From assembly GCA_029204225.1 (NCBI GenBank), contig CM055093.1:29897777-29961776 (forward strand): 64,000 nucleotides of DNA, given 5' to 3'. Shown here piece after piece: positions 11,640 through 23,900 of this stretch. Position 1 is the first letter of the stretch. Each line of letters starts with the position of its first letter. A program made the position numbers and the translations under genes. The notes beneath the pieces are model-generated. The model had not been told where the DNA came from and searched no databases. It worked only from the letters and a program-made list of their open reading frames with translations. The stretch is from Diphasiastrum complanatum (taxonomy: Eukaryota > Streptophyta > Lycopodiopsida > Lycopodiales > Lycopodiaceae).

Positions 11640-11855
11640 ATTCTCATATATTTATGCAATCTGTTAGACAATCTTCTCCCAGGTCTGTAATCTCAAAATG
11701 TTTCGAGATGTCATACTTCTCCTCAGCAATAAGCTCTTCACTTTTGCAGAATATCAAAGTGTCATCCACATACACAACTACAATGATGATCTTCACGTCT
11801 GTTATTCTTACATAAACATTAGAATCAACAACTAGTGGCTTGAATCCTAAGACTT
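11640..11855 (-). pseudogene. Copia reverse transcriptase fragment
   Basis: On the minus strand, GFKPLVVDSNVYVR is followed by KIIIVVVYVDDTLIF, the RT active-site box with YVDD intact, then FEITDLGE. It belongs to a different copia lineage from the neighbouring gag-protease relic and matches the lineage of the RNase H at 13.75-14.17 kb. Only about 70 codons remain. Confidence 0.75.
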
Positions 11856-11857
11856 GA

Positions 11858-12100
11858 GGGCTTGATCTTTCTTCTTATGAAAAGCTTCTACGAAAGTATC
11901 GACATGTCTTTGCTTGGTCCTATAAAGACATGCAAGGAGTTTCACCCCAAGTAGTCGTACATCACATTCCCCTAAATTTTGGAGGGGGACCAGCTGCTAG
12001 TCGTCCATATCGATGCAATGTGATCTACAAGGCCAAAATAGGTGCAGCCGATGATCTCAGAAGACCAATGCCAACTATGTATTCCCATGAATCAAAGTAA
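11858..12100 (+). pseudogene. Ty3/gypsy pol fragment
   Basis: The plus-strand reading includes LLRKYRHVFAWSYKDMQGV and VVVHHIPLNFGGGP, the conserved N-terminal lead-in to gypsy reverse transcriptase. Only about 80 codons survive before a stop. It is back to back with the minus-strand copia RT fragment at 11.64 kb. Confidence 0.7.
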
Positions 12101-12109
12101 CAGCACGTA

Positions 12110-13660
12110 CAACACTTCAACCCAGTCTTCATAAAAGACTTCTGATATGGCTTTCTGTGTGACTTTGCAATGGCACAAGCCTCACAAGGCTTGAAAGAGA
12201 TTTTGGAAGACCAATAGTCTTCTCCTTCTTAACCATAGAAAACATAGATGTAAAGTTAGGATGTCCCAACCTTCTATGTCACAGCTCCTCCTTAGATAAC
12301 AAAGCAACTTCACAAAGGTTTGCATTCTCATAAGAATTCAACTTAAAAATTCCACCACATCTAGTTCCATCAGCAAGGATCTCATCTTTTCTCTTGATAA
12401 AACAAGTATTGGAGTTGAACTTTACATCACAATCATTATCAAGCAACTTTCCCACACTAATTAAGTTCTTTGTAAGTTTTGGAATGAAAAGAACATTAGA
12501 AAGTGCAAGAACTTTTGAAGAAGCAAGTTTCAATGGAATGTTGCCAATTCCTTCTATTGGACACTCATGATCATTAGCAGTATAAATAGATCTTTTGAGT
12601 CCTTTGAAAGGTAAGATTGAGTCAAATGACTCCTTTGAACAGCACATATGTGAAGAGGCTCCATTGTTTATGTACCAAGCTCCATCTTTCTTGAAAGGTG
12701 ATGAAGAAAAACTGGACACCATAAGTGATCCTTCTCCATCACTTGCAACAGAATCTTCTTCAATCTCTTTGGAGAGATTAGCTTGCTTGAGTTGGGTTTT
12801 TTTCTTGAAGCAATTAGAGACATAGTGCCACTTCTTGCCACAGAAGAAGCACTTCACTTTCTTCTTCTTGGGTTTTGAGTTAGAGGGATTTCATCCTGTT
12901 CACCATCTTAATCTCGATCTTTGGCTTTGTCTTTGTTGTATGCTTGAGAGAATTGGTTCTTACTCCTTCCTTTCTGCTTGCCTTTGACAAAGAGGGCTTT
13001 GTCACTTCCACCATGTTCAAGTTTGTTCATCTTGGAGAGTTTATAGCTTTGTCTAGATTCTTCAGAAATAAGAATTCCTTGGAGAGTTTCTAGATTAGGT
13101 AACTCCTCCTTAATAGCAAAAGATTGAACAAGATTATCATAGTCATCTCTCAAGCCATTTAGTATGACTTGAACTAGCTCAACTTGGTTAATGGTAACAA
13201 AAACACAGGAAAGCTCTCTATGTAAATCTTTAACTCTCAGAACATAGTTAGATGCATTCTCTTCACTTCTTTGGAAACTTTGGGAACTCTGATTCCTAAG
13301 AGTGAGTATTCTAGAAGTATTCTTTGCTTCATAGATGGTCTTTAGTGCATCTCAAGCTTCTTTGGCTGTAGTGCAAGATCCTATCTCTCTTAAAATTTCA
13401 TTAGATACATTCATCTTAATGAAATGTAGAGCCATTCTAGCTCTCTTCTTATATTTAGGAATTTCAACCTGTGCTTGAGGCTCCTCCTCAACACCAAGCA
13501 CAATATCCATAACATCCTGGAGTATAAAAAACAGACTCCATTCTTAACTTCCAAATTGAGTAATTAGAAGTGTTTAGTCTTTCACTGGCTTCTAGAAGAT
13601 ATCCTCCCTGAGATGCCATTATAATGAAGACTTCTTAGTTTATTGGATTGAGATATGTTT
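12110..13660 (-). pseudogene. Copia gag to protease relic
   Basis: Read from 13,660 downwards. A gag start (MASQGGYLLEASERLN) is followed by gag with many stops. Then come an open piece at 13,153-12,908 (…LQGILISEESR, typical gag C terminus), the zinc knuckle CFFCGKKWHYVSNCFKK near 12,850 and the protease AWYINNGASSHM, where the catalytic D-S-G has become N-N-G. LSNVLFIPKLTKNLISVGKL follows, and an LSKEEL remnant at the integrase junction at 12,279. It is the minus-strand cousin of the 6.27-7.29 kb fragment. Truncated before the integrase core. Confidence 0.8.
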
Positions 13661-13749
13661 GAGCTTGTTCCTATCATACTTAGAGTTGCTGCTCTCTTTC
13701 ACTTATTGTGTCTTTTTGTCAGACTGAGGGCTGAAAGCTAGCAAAGCTT

Positions 13750-14170
13750 TGGTAATAGAAATGTTTTATTTCTTCAGCTCCCTCTCAAAGCGTGGTAGCT
13801 TGATGACTCCAAAACTGCTCCTCTATTTCTTGAACAGACCTTTGTTTAAGGCCTTTGTGAAAATGTCAACCACCATCTCCTTTGTTCCAATGAATATAGT
13901 CTGCAACATCTTCTTCCCGATCAGATCCCTTATCAAGTGATACTTGATTGCGATGTGTTTCATCCTTGAATGAAACACAGGATCCTTTGTCATATGTATT
14001 GCAGATCTATTGTCCATCTGCAAAATCAGAGCTCACTCCTTGTTTCACCCAGTTCATCAAGGAACTGTTTGAGCCAAATGATATCATTAGCCATCTTTGC
14101 TGCTGCAACGTACTCTTTTTCGTAGGATGACTGAGCCATGATGGTCTGCTTCTTGCTGACCTAGAGAATT
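13750..14170 (-). pseudogene. Copia RNase H end
   Basis: The minus strand reads SSYEKEYVAAAKMANDIIW, then after a frameshift MQMDNRSAIHMTKDPVFHSR and HIAIKYHLIRDLIGKK, the C-terminal part of copia RNase H with its D-N-x-x-A motif, ending with FTKALNKGLFKK. Same lineage as the plus-strand piece at 35.94-36.18 kb. It borders the unfamiliar element E1 on its left side. Confidence 0.8.
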
Positions 14171-14284
14171 GTTGCTCTTGATGTGATGGTGCATCCTCCT
14201 GAGACACTTTTGCTGGTAGATAGCACCGGGATATCACACTTGTGTGCAGGTAAAGATCAAGTAACAACAGACAACACAAAGCGC

Positions 14285-14700
14285 ACGCACAAGAGCGATA
14301 TGCCGTGAAATTTGAGAAAAAAAAACCAAAAATTAGTCGGGTTGCATGCCTTTTATAGAATTTTTTTTTGCACGTGTGGTCAACGGACAACGGACACACA
14401 TTGGCTGGCGATTGGATCGTACATTTTGGCACATGTGATGTGATAGCTGGACACATGTGAAATGACATAAGGACATGTGTCATGTGGTCACTAGGTGGAT
14501 GAAAACACATGTCACTTTTGCATTCGTGCATACGATCACACACGTGTGAAATGACAATGTAACATGTGTCACCAAATCATTGGTTGGATGGGCACATGTG
14601 TCACTTCCAAACGAGTTGACAGTTCACATGTGCCACAAGACATTCTTTCACACATGCGCACCGCGATATATAGCTCACAAACTACAAGGCATTTTTTTAG
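14285..14700 (+). promoter_or_regulatory. Cluster of CACATGTG/CACGTGTG palindromes upstream of H3-like ORF
   Basis: At least eight CATGTG, CACATG or CACGTG words lie within about 300 bp (around 14,400-14,650), with GCGATATGCC at 14,310 and GCGATATATAGC near 14,665. CANNTG palindromes are bound by plant bHLH factors and CACGTG also by bZIP factors. The same combination (CACGTG-type words plus GCGATAT words, ahead of an H3-like frame) recurs at 52.9-53.65 kb. The shared arrangement suggests the element's own promoter. Confidence 0.5.
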
Positions 14701-14959
14701 CTTTTTTTTTTTCTCCGCATATTGCACTTGTGCGCCATTGGATTATTTGCTATTCTACATACTACCTTCCCCGCGCACAGGGCGCACTTGTGCGCCTCAC
14801 TTCTATATACTCGGATTTCACTTATACTTCCCCTCGTACAGGTCTGATATACCATACTATATTTCCGTACATATCGTTTCTCTGCGAACGCTTTGGACCC
14901 CTCCCCTTTCTATCTGGCTCATCACGCACCACAAGTGCGATATTCCTCAGAATACCTTA

Positions 14960-15330
14960 ATGGAGAGGAGAAAGTAGACAAAGAGAAAATTCTTCTCTAT
15001 TGGTGCATCCTCAGCCCCTGCCTTTGCCATTAATCCTCCCATTCGAACTAGAAGACACAACCACAACAAGTGGCTCTCTAATATTCGTAAGTATCGGAGA
15101 TCAACCAATCTACTGATTCAGAGAGCTCCATTCTACCATGTTGTCCACCACATTACTAGAAATGATCTTAGTCATTTTGTCAGATTCACATCTCGGCTCT
15201 TCAATGCCTTCAAGAGGCTGCTGAGGACTATATGAGCCTTTTTTTTGAAGATTCATTTTTGCTCGCCATACATTTTGTCGAAAATTGCCCTTTGATGATG
15301 GATGCAAAAACACCCATGAATTCTTCGTAT
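14960..15330 (+). pseudogene. Histone H3-like protein, element copy E1
   Basis: From an ATG at 14,960 the frame (one TAG after five codons) reads a basic tail, then NIRKYRRSTNLLIQRAPFYH, matching the H3 alphaN/alpha1 region ([20 protein letters not shown]). It continues …LSHFVRF. After a frameshift near 15,193 it reads ALQCLQEAAEDYMSLFFEDS and LLAIH, the H3 alpha2 helix and loop ([23 protein letters not shown]). The order of the whole histone fold is thus visible. The tail has a TKRK word at the position of H3 TKQT but no ARKS. Downstream it runs into the oppositely oriented gene-4 fragment, so the Ulp1 part present in E3 has been deleted. A decayed copy; the H3 identity is firm, function improbable. 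Confidence 0.75.
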
Positions 15331-15430
15331 ATTTTGTTGGCTTCCAATTATCAGCTTCATCTTTCTCATTGTAAAGAATCACAAACTCAACTGTAGATCT
15401 TGGTCTCCTTGCCATTGCTATTTTGAAAGC
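15275..15430 (-). pseudogene. 5' fragment of E-element gene 4 (E1)
   Basis: From an ATG at about 15,415 the minus strand reads MARRPRSTVEFVILYNEKDE and …KNSWVFLHPSSKGNF. The same segment recurs at 57.3-57.43 kb (RPRSLICSAIFYNE…KASWV) and 40.69-40.89 kb (VLLFNEKDNNGLWVPKKYS). Conservation of Y/F-N-E-K/R-[DE], then an N-G-x-W-like word, then SWV-HPS across three copies, each with the same orientation relative to the element, shows it is the true coding strand. Function unknown. It is cut off by the H3-like segment, giving a deletion derivative. Confidence 0.65.
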
Positions 15431-15659
15431 TTGGGCACCAAAAATCTCTCTAATATGATACTTAATTTTAGTTTTTTGTATCACATTTAATCTAATGTGA
15501 ATGCCACAGTAGTCACAGTTATTGTGCATACTATATATTAAGTAACTGTGCATACTATATTTCTATAGATGTAACTAGTATGGTTAGCAAATTTCATTAT
15601 ACTAACCGGCATAGTTAAGTAAATTTTACTTGAGGTATTGACGTCGGGCAGATTAGGGC

Positions 15660-15775
15660 AGGAAGAGCAAACCAATGGGATGCGTCCATGCTGCCCGGAC
15701 ACAAATTTCAAAGTTTTCTATAATGTATTTTTATTTCTCAGTTTATTTGAGCTACGTTACGTAGATTTCAAATTT
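15660..15775 (+). repeat. E-element right subterminal sequence (E1) with palindrome
   Basis: AACCAATGGGATGCGTCCA followed by a GCCCGGAC…AAATTTCAAA block aligns with 57,570-57,625 in E3 (CCAATAGTATGCTTCC…GGAAATTCAAA) and in reverse with 63,783-63,885. CTACGTTACGTAG at 15,752-15,764 is a perfect palindrome about a central T and recurs at 63,788-63,800. I read it as the outer end of copy E1. Confidence 0.6.
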
Positions 15776-15779
15776 GTGC

Positions 15780-16200
15780 ATTTTAATTGGGCCAGGTGAC
15801 GGTCAGGGTAACGGTTGAAACTAGAGAAAAAAAATAAAAGTATCTTTACAAAGGGTGTCTTTTTATTATTTTGGAACTCTTCTAATGCTTGTGCCATTTC
15901 ACACTACTTTTGTAAAGAAAACACAGGAAAATATTGTAAATCCTCTCTGTGTATGGCTACACCTTTTTCTTTCTTCTCGTACCGTCCACTATATTGTTTG
16001 TTGCTTGCTTGTTTGTTCAGACAATGTCGTTTGATTTTCGTGTGTTTATTTATGTAGCATTATTATGGGTAGGACCTCTTAATTTCTGCTCAAATCTTTA
16101 CATTGAAGTATCAACAAAAGCTATTTGTAGACATTGTTACTTCTTGAGCAGACGACTTCACCATCCATTCCATCCGACCATAAGTAGTTTCGAGATGTCA
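15780..16200. other. No recognised gene
   Basis: AT-rich sequence outside the E1 end. Open frames here are short and show no known motif. Confidence 0.4.
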
Positions 16201-16219
16201 ACACCAACATAGCCTTCCA

Positions 16220-17950
16220 CCAGTACTAGTGAAGCTAACAAACAAAATGCAACCATCCACCAGAGGAGGACTCCAACCTCCCAACAAAAAAGGATCTCTC
16301 CACACCATCGACAACCATATTGCTAAGGAAAGGGAAGAATATTCAAGCCAAGCCCTTGACAGAAGATCCTGCCACTACATCACCAGAAGCTGCCACAGTC
16401 CCAAAGACAAAAAAGCAACAACTCCACAGCCTCAAGGGAAGATGTCAACTCCTGACGCCAACAACAAGTGAAGCCACAACTTATAGAAGGACTAGAAGGA
16501 TTGCTATCCAAATTTGAGCTAAAGGACAGGCCAAGAAATGGAGACTAGTGCAAGGAGAACAAAAGCTTCGAAACATACATAAAAAATCCAAATTGGTTGT
16601 CCAAAAGTCAATTAACTGTGGAAGACCCCTCTCCCAAGGAGTAACTAGAAGAGTTTCAGAGAAGTATAGAGCCTTGGAGAGAGGAGAATTGAAAGAGATA
16701 GAGCCATCACAGTATAGAAAGAGAAAGCAGCTCATCTAAACGCTAAGCCCACAACCAAAGCGGAGAGAGCTATGTTTAATGGCCGACAAAGATATGCTGC
16801 AATGAATATGCGGGTCCACTCATGGGAATCAGTTAATCTAGTAGTCAGAGCTTGTGCACACAACTTATCTATTGGAGCTCAAAGGCTATTGGAAAAAGGA
16901 AATGCCCTCATTGGAGCTAAGGCTATACTATAGAGGAACAATCACATTGATAAAATATGCCCTATTGATTGAGACTTGGGAACAGAACAGGCTCATTCAG
17001 GACATGAGAAAGTACTTGGACCCATGTCTTATGATTGTAAAATAAGATGGCTAGCATTCAAATCAATTGGGAGCCAACGAGAAAAAGGATGGATATCATG
17101 GATCAGAAAGAAAAGGAGCACCAAGAGACTTTGAAGATGGCGAGCTAAAATGATTGCTCAAAGAAGTAGTGGGTAAGAAATTGCAGTTACGAAAGCAATT
17201 CTAGATCACTGATTTTCCAGCTGAACAATCACCACTCCGCCACCCAACAATAAACACGGGTCACATCAGTTTGGAGGCATTCTCAATGCCAATCAAACAA
17301 TTATGGGCTTCCTCCTTACTAATCTCATGCACATAAGCACAAAAGAAGAATTACGACGCTTGCTAGATGTAGGATTCATTTATGAGATCGAACATGGGTT
17401 TCTCCAATCGTAAATGTTCCTAAGAAGAATGCAAAACTCTGCATCAGTGTCGACTTTAAGAAACTTAATGCAGTCATAGAACATGACCATTTTCCATTAC
17501 ATTTTGAAAAATCCATCTTAGAAAATCTAGTAGGAGATGAGGCTTACTCATTCTTAGATGGCTTTAGTGGCTACAACATGATCCAAGTTGTTGAAAAGAT
17601 CAACATAAAACCCTCCTTTGCCACAAAATGGGGAACCTTTTGTTAGAAAGTCATGCCTTTCGGCCTCTGTAATGCTCCTAGCATATTCCAATAGGTTATG
17701 CAAGCTGCAATTTCTCAGCTGATGAGAGATACCCTAGAGGTTTACTTGGACGATTTAGGAGCTCATTTAGAAGAAACATGTCATCTATTTGTGGTTGAAA
17801 TTTTTTTTATCCAATGTCAACAATTCGAAATTTCTTTGAATCCTAAAAAATGCCAGATTTGGGTAACTTAAATAGAAAAGGGTCTAAGTCTAAGGTTCCC
17901 AAGCATTATTTCTTACAAAATTGAGTTTACTTGTGGACTTACAAAATACA
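16220..17950 (+). pseudogene. Ty3/gypsy relic with reverse transcriptase
   Basis: 17,340-17,900 reads, with frameshifts and stops, as gypsy RT: LRRLLDVGFIYEIEHG, the CISVDFKKLNAV block, FSGYNMIQ, VMPFGLCNAPSIFQ and the active-site EVYLDDL. Upstream, 16,450-17,250 has coding-like but broken frames (SKFELKDRP…; WESVNLVVRACAHNLSIGAQ) at the place expected for the gag/protease or N-terminal pol of this element; I infer rather than recognise these. Integrase and LTRs were not found. Confidence 0.6.
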
Positions 17951-20352
17951 TGCCATAATAACTCTTCTAATGCCGTTTTTAAATACAAGGGATTCCTTGG
18001 GGCTACCATTATCCCCCTCATTTATAGCATTGGCAGTCCCACACCAATGAGGTCGCAATAAGGTGCGGCAGGCTTTTTAAGTAGTTGCACGGTTTGCAGG
18101 ATGTTGTCACGCACAATGCCCTGAGGGTAAGCTTCCAAAATTGTTGAACAACTCAATGAAACTTGCAGAATCTTGGAGCTGGTTTGTCGAGATCATTTTC
18201 ATTTGCTTGCTTGGATCATCCATTAGATAGTTTGCACGAGCTAGATTATCTTAGGCAATAACAAGGATGGCAATATTGAGACTGGGAGGTGAATGGCAGG
18301 GAAGTGAAAGAATTGTTATTGGGAAATGAAATGGAAGAGAAGTGAAAGAATATTATTGGGAATGAAATGACAGGGAAGGGATGGACATTCCCCACACGTG
18401 TAAATTCTAGAAATTTTGTCAAGAAGTCCACTAGTAAGCGAGACATTACTCGTGGGAGAGCACTGCTTCTCTCATGCCAACGCACTGTGTGGGTCTGTCA
18501 TACAACGCTCGAAATCAAGAGGATCATTAGATGATACTGTAGCTATTATGCACATATCACTCTTATCTTAGTTTGATCTTGAATGAATTATTGTTTGCCA
18601 TCGCTTGTGTATCTCATTCACTCATTTATCAATTTTGCACACTGGTTCAGTTTTTGTTGAATGCTGTGTTAATCTAAAACGTAGATCAGTAGTGTCTGTT
18701 TACATTTTGGAGGATTGTAGGAATGATCTAGCCGGCAGTGACCAGCAATCATATCTGAAATCCATCTGAATTGTCTTTCGTTCGCGATTAATTTGATTTC
18801 ACTTCAACAATGTCAATATCAAAGCTTGTTCAAGTTTCATTTCATTTCGCTTCGTTTCATCCATTTTTGTTTCGTTTCATTTGAGAGCCTGATTGATATT
18901 TGCAATTATAGCATTCTCATAATGGCATTAGAACTAGGTGACATGCAGATTTTCTAAATGCCAATCACATGACCCGTTCAACAAAATTTTGATGATCAAT
19001 GTTGACATTCACAAAATTTTAGGTCCAAAAAAGTTCAAAATGGGTTTACACATGGGAAATATGGCATCAAATTTCAAAACTAGATAACACAATTCAGCTT
19101 TAAGTTCAATTATCATACATGACTTGTTGTAGAGGTTCTAAGATACTCATCTCATGATGTCATTTGTCAATGAAGCAACATATTTTCAACTACGACTGCA
19201 ATCATGCCCCCCCCCCCCCCAAAGGGTATTGCATGTAAGAGAGACATGAGAGATGGTGCTCTAGAGCCCACCCATGAGCCCTTACCACTGTTGGATTTTT
19301 GTAGTACCCAGATTGACAAGCAAGAAAATTCAATGGCTCTAAGGGGTAACAAGGACAAGAAGAGCATGTAACTTCAGTTGACAACTTGAATACTTAGTCT
19401 TTTGTATGCAAGGGGAACATTAGGGCCAAACTAGCATGCAGCGTGCTCAAAAACGCTGCATGTGGAACTAATGCACAAAAACGCTGAATTTGTGCAAAGC
19501 ATGGCTTATGATGCATTCTACCTCAGCTTTGCCTACAATGCAATAGATCACACTTAGCGAGCTGATATTTGTGGATTGATGCAGATTTGGCAAAAATGCT
19601 ATGCCACCATTTGAAATGGGTACTCATCCAGATTTCAGTAAAAGACAATGTAGTTAGCCGACTTCTAAGCTCTGATCGGTCTGAGTGATTGTAACAATGT
19701 TAATCATTCGTGTGCCCTAGACATCTAAACTCTGATAGTACTTACCACTGAGCTTTTTGAAATAAAAGTAGGCATTATGGATATTATGTGAGAAACTTCA
19801 GGAAAGAGCTGTCAATGCTCAAAGTCTATAGAATTCTGACCACAAATGAGAACCATAGTATCAAAACAACATCTTTCAACGAGGTTAGACTTTCGAGCTA
19901 CAAGCATTGGCGATCATTTGAGCTGCAGTTATGAATGCTTGCAAACATAACTATAATTTTGACTACAAGCGATATTTGAACCAGCTAATGAAAGGATTGA
20001 AGTTTGGCATAACTATAATAAGGAAACATTTTGCGCGGTTGGAGAGTCTAGTCTTGGCGGTTCAACTTTCCAGCTTGTGTGAAAATTCTCCTATCGTAGA
20101 TCTTGCAATGTCGTGCAGATCTTGCACAGAATCCGAAATCAGAAGACCTTAAAAAATATCAGACAGTAAATCATCGACAGATGAGGGAACTATGATACAT
20201 TTTCCACCTACTCATACATAGAAAAGTCATTACTTGTCAATCGTGCACTCTCTATATGCTACTAAGTCTAATGTAAAACTACGCGTATGAATCCTCATGG
20301 GAATAAAAGCATGATTGCATGGTAATCAATTGTCAATGTCCGCTCCTTAGAT
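17951..20352. other. Intergenic, no gene recognised
   Basis: Includes GA-rich low-complexity sequence at 18,250-18,380 (GAAGTGAAAGAAT repeats) and a C14 run near 19,207-19,220. No protein or RNA gene recognised. This is the downstream side of the KANADI-like gene. Confidence 0.45.
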
Positions 20353-20698
20353 GAAACAATTATAACAATCATTTCCAATTTCAGAAGAAGAATATTTTAA
20401 ACCATTCTCCTGCAGCCAAAAACTAAAGAAAATTTCGCACAAAGCAGTAGGCCTTGATCTACACTAAGATGAGTCAGCATAAAAACTGGAACCAGTTTTC
20501 ACTTAAATATTCCCAAACAAGACACGAAACAATCATAACAATCATTTCCAATTTCAGAAAAGGAATATTCTAAAACAGTCTCCTGCAGCCAAAAGCTAAA
20601 GAAAATTTCGCACAAAGCAGCATGCCTTTGATCTACACTGAGATGAGTCAGCATAAAGACTGGAACCGGTTTTCACTTGACCATTCCCAAACAAGACA
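20353..20698. repeat. 173-bp tandem duplication downstream of KANADI
   Basis: 20,353-20,525 and 20,526-20,698 are near-identical direct copies (GAAACAAT-ATAACAATCATTTCC … CCCAAACAAGACA) with around a dozen differences. They begin 285 bp beyond the KANADI stop on the minus strand, so they may lie in its 3' UTR or just past it. Confidence 0.85.
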
Positions 20699-20982
20699 AA
20701 AGATATGTCCTCAACACAAAATAGTCAGAAAGCACAGGTTAGCTAGCGCCTGCTTGACATGGATCAGAAGATGTCCTGATCGGACAATGGCTAAGGTAAA
20801 AGCTAAGCCTGACTTTATTTCTACATCTGGAGAACATATTCTTCAGCTGTTTGAGAACCTTTCGGCACAAATTATACTTCATGTGCTACTAATTTTGAAA
20901 GTTTCTACGCAATACATTCCAAAAATCGCAGGCATTAGAACCCATCAAATTACCTCATGAACAGCTAAAATAAATCACTAGC

Positions 20983-23900
20983 TCAACATTTAAGCAGTAG
21001 CAGTTCCTTGGACCTCTCGGCACATGCTCCGGTTTGCCAGCCAGGCCTTCCGAGGGTAAAATCTAAATTTGGCATTTTCGGACTTGTGTGATTGTTTTGA
21101 CTTGAGACCACAGCAGATAGGCGGTTCGTTAAATTCAATTGTTGCATCTGCTGGCTGTTGGTGACTGTGTGTTCCTGATTTCTATGCCCGTATACAAACT
21201 CGGCAAGTCCTTTTTCTTGCTCTATGGTACTACTGTTTCCCTGCACACACACAAAAATCAGTTGCCGGCTGTGCCCACCTGTTAGAAGCAACAAAATATT
21301 TATGTAGTAAGGTAGCATACTGGCATGTAAAATAAACTCTCTTTTAAGAATTGTGAAAGCATAATCCTTTGAATTAGACACATTTCTTTCAAAACTCTCA
21401 CCCAATTAATCAATATTCTATGTTGTCCATCACTTATCAATTACACTGTAAACCGCTTTGCAAAAAACGCTTTGAGAGGTTGAAGTGTAGATTTAGACCG
21501 ATGCAAATCTACATTGACGATCAACGAGTTGAAGAAAGAATATTTTCTTCTAGATTGAAGCTGCTTGGGGCATCCAATAGGAATAATAGAGTGAACACAA
21601 GAGTGGAGATCAATCATGCATACACTAGAGGCATTGATTTCCTAACCTTACAACACAAACAAACTTTTTTGAAAGTATTGACGAATGAGTAATAGCTCTC
21701 ACACAATAGAATAACTCCAACCTTTCTCATTGTAGCACCTGTGTGGGGGCTTTTTAAAGTCCCTCACAAGCCACTATGTTCAAAATGGTCATTATTTAGA
21801 TGCCTTGCTTTGTCAAAAATTCAAGTTGACTTATGGCATCTCTCAAATCCTATCAGACATCTAAATTTTAATCAAAACAAAGTGAGATTTTGAAACATTA
21901 TTTCTGTAGTATTATTATTTGCCTCTTAAATTACATGGCAAAGTAGAAGACCCAAAAAAAATTGAAGCTACTTGTAAGATTGCACTCCATCATCTACTAC
22001 TTCCAAAACAATTCCACCATGGAGGAGAGAATGTAGTTACCCAACAACTAGACATGCATTTGTCTCATCTATTAATAAGAAGGGCCTATTCCAATCTAAC
22101 CCAACTTTTAATACTAAAGCACACACATACATACATTCTATAAAAAATGTACAAGCAATATACAACACCAAAACATGGATGATGGATACCCCCACATGGC
22201 AACTAAATGAGACATTACTAATTTAGACTATAAATGAAGAGCAAATTGGAAAGAGATGCAACTTGTTTAATGCAAATATCAGAAGAACTATTTCTATGAG
22301 CTTATTAAAAATACAAGGACACTACTAAAAGGGAGTTTTGATGTGGTACCTTAGTTGGCTCCAAGTATGAAGATCTTTTGGTAGCATTGTCATTTGAATT
22401 CACCATATCTCTGCAGGCAAAAAATGAATCAAAATTTCATTGTGATTCCAATTTATCTAAAAATGATCATATTGCATAAAAGGTTATCTATCTATGAGCT
22501 CCAATCATCAATTCTTGCAACTTTCATGTTGTGCTTTTAATAGAATATCAAATACCACCTCATAAATATAATCAAGCTTATTTGATAGAGTTTAGGCTAC
22601 CAGTGCACCTCATGATCTTAAAATATTGAAATTGACATGTGTAGTATCTAGCAGAATTATTTTCCAAGGCTGAGTGATCTTGGACCTCTTCATTTGAATA
22701 ATGAAGACTACTTCATGGATTCGAACAACTAATCGTGCTCAAAATTAATCTCCAACAAATCATTCACTTATTTAGGTAATTAGGTTGATGTGAAAATTTG
22801 CATGTTGATGACATAGCTGGCACTAAAGACATGGAGAACACCATACTAGTGGCCCTTCAACGCTCCCTATTTGCCAGTACCAAGCCAATGCTAACAAAAC
22901 ATGTGGATGCATCTGATAGTTCTATGTCCTTCTGTCCCACTGGTTAAGCTACGAAACAGGCTTTTGGGTTTCCAAAACCCAGGGATTGAAGAAGCTCTAT
23001 ATACCGACTGAGCCAACCCTCTCTCGGATTAACCGAGGAAAAATGTACAGATAAACATTTTGCTCTCCTTCCTTCCTATACTCCCACCTTGTTAAGGCTT
23101 GCAAAAACCCACCTCCCATACCATGTTGGGAAACCGGATACAGGCTTTGGGAAAAGAGATACACATTCCATAAGTAGTGCAAACATGAGGAACTATAATG
23201 GAAAATTCACAATTGTTTTTCCAAATCAACTCAATCTTCAAAGCCAAACGTATGGGCAATTTTTCTTAGCTCAATGGCAACGTGACTAAATTTATTTGCA
23301 GCTAAGATGGGAATAAAATGTCATAGGAAGTATTGTTTAGTTGGGAAAATAACAAATCTAATTGCGGCTGAGATGGGAATAAAAATCATCTCAGCTGAAA
23401 TGTTTGGTTGGATGTTTCATCACTTCGCCAAAGACTGCAGCTAATATGAGAATAGTATATCAGAGTAAGTTTAGACTTCGTTGGATCTTTCAGGCTGAAT
23501 GTCTGAGTTTTGATATATGTGGTATGCCTTAATACAACCATTTTAGCGTAACATGGATTGCCTCGTGCAAATAGGTCAGCGAAGTTTTCTAGATTGTGTT
23601 TCCATATACCTATTCTGGTTCACAATAAACATAATTAGTGAAATATTTCTTCCTGGGGATGGTTTGGAAGATAAGTGAACCTTTCGTGGACTCTGGAGGC
23701 ACCGAGGCGATGATGATCTAATCATACCTCTGTAAGTTGTAATTCCAGAGGTTCAATGATTGCTCCGGAAGTGTACATGTGCGATTGCTTTGCGATTGAA
23801 GTAAGGTGGATATCTCCAGTGTTTCCTTGCCGATTATACTCCTGGTTTGTGAAATTTCTTCCAACGAATTATCTACTGGCTGTCTGGCTAGGAATGCTTG

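Noticed and set aside
14007-14543. 178-codon minus-strand open frame
   Set aside because: Its end overlaps the copia RNase H in a different frame and the rest is the antisense of the CACATGTG-rich promoter region of E1; His/Cys/Ser-rich composition follows from those repeats.
14564-14977. Two overlapping plus-strand open frames of 126 and 137 codons
   Set aside because: They lie in the promoter-like region upstream of the H3-like start, with no motif and no conservation with the matching region of E3.
19207-19220. Poly-C run as a functional motif
   Set aside because: A simple homopolymer; neighbouring open frames on the minus strand are chance products.
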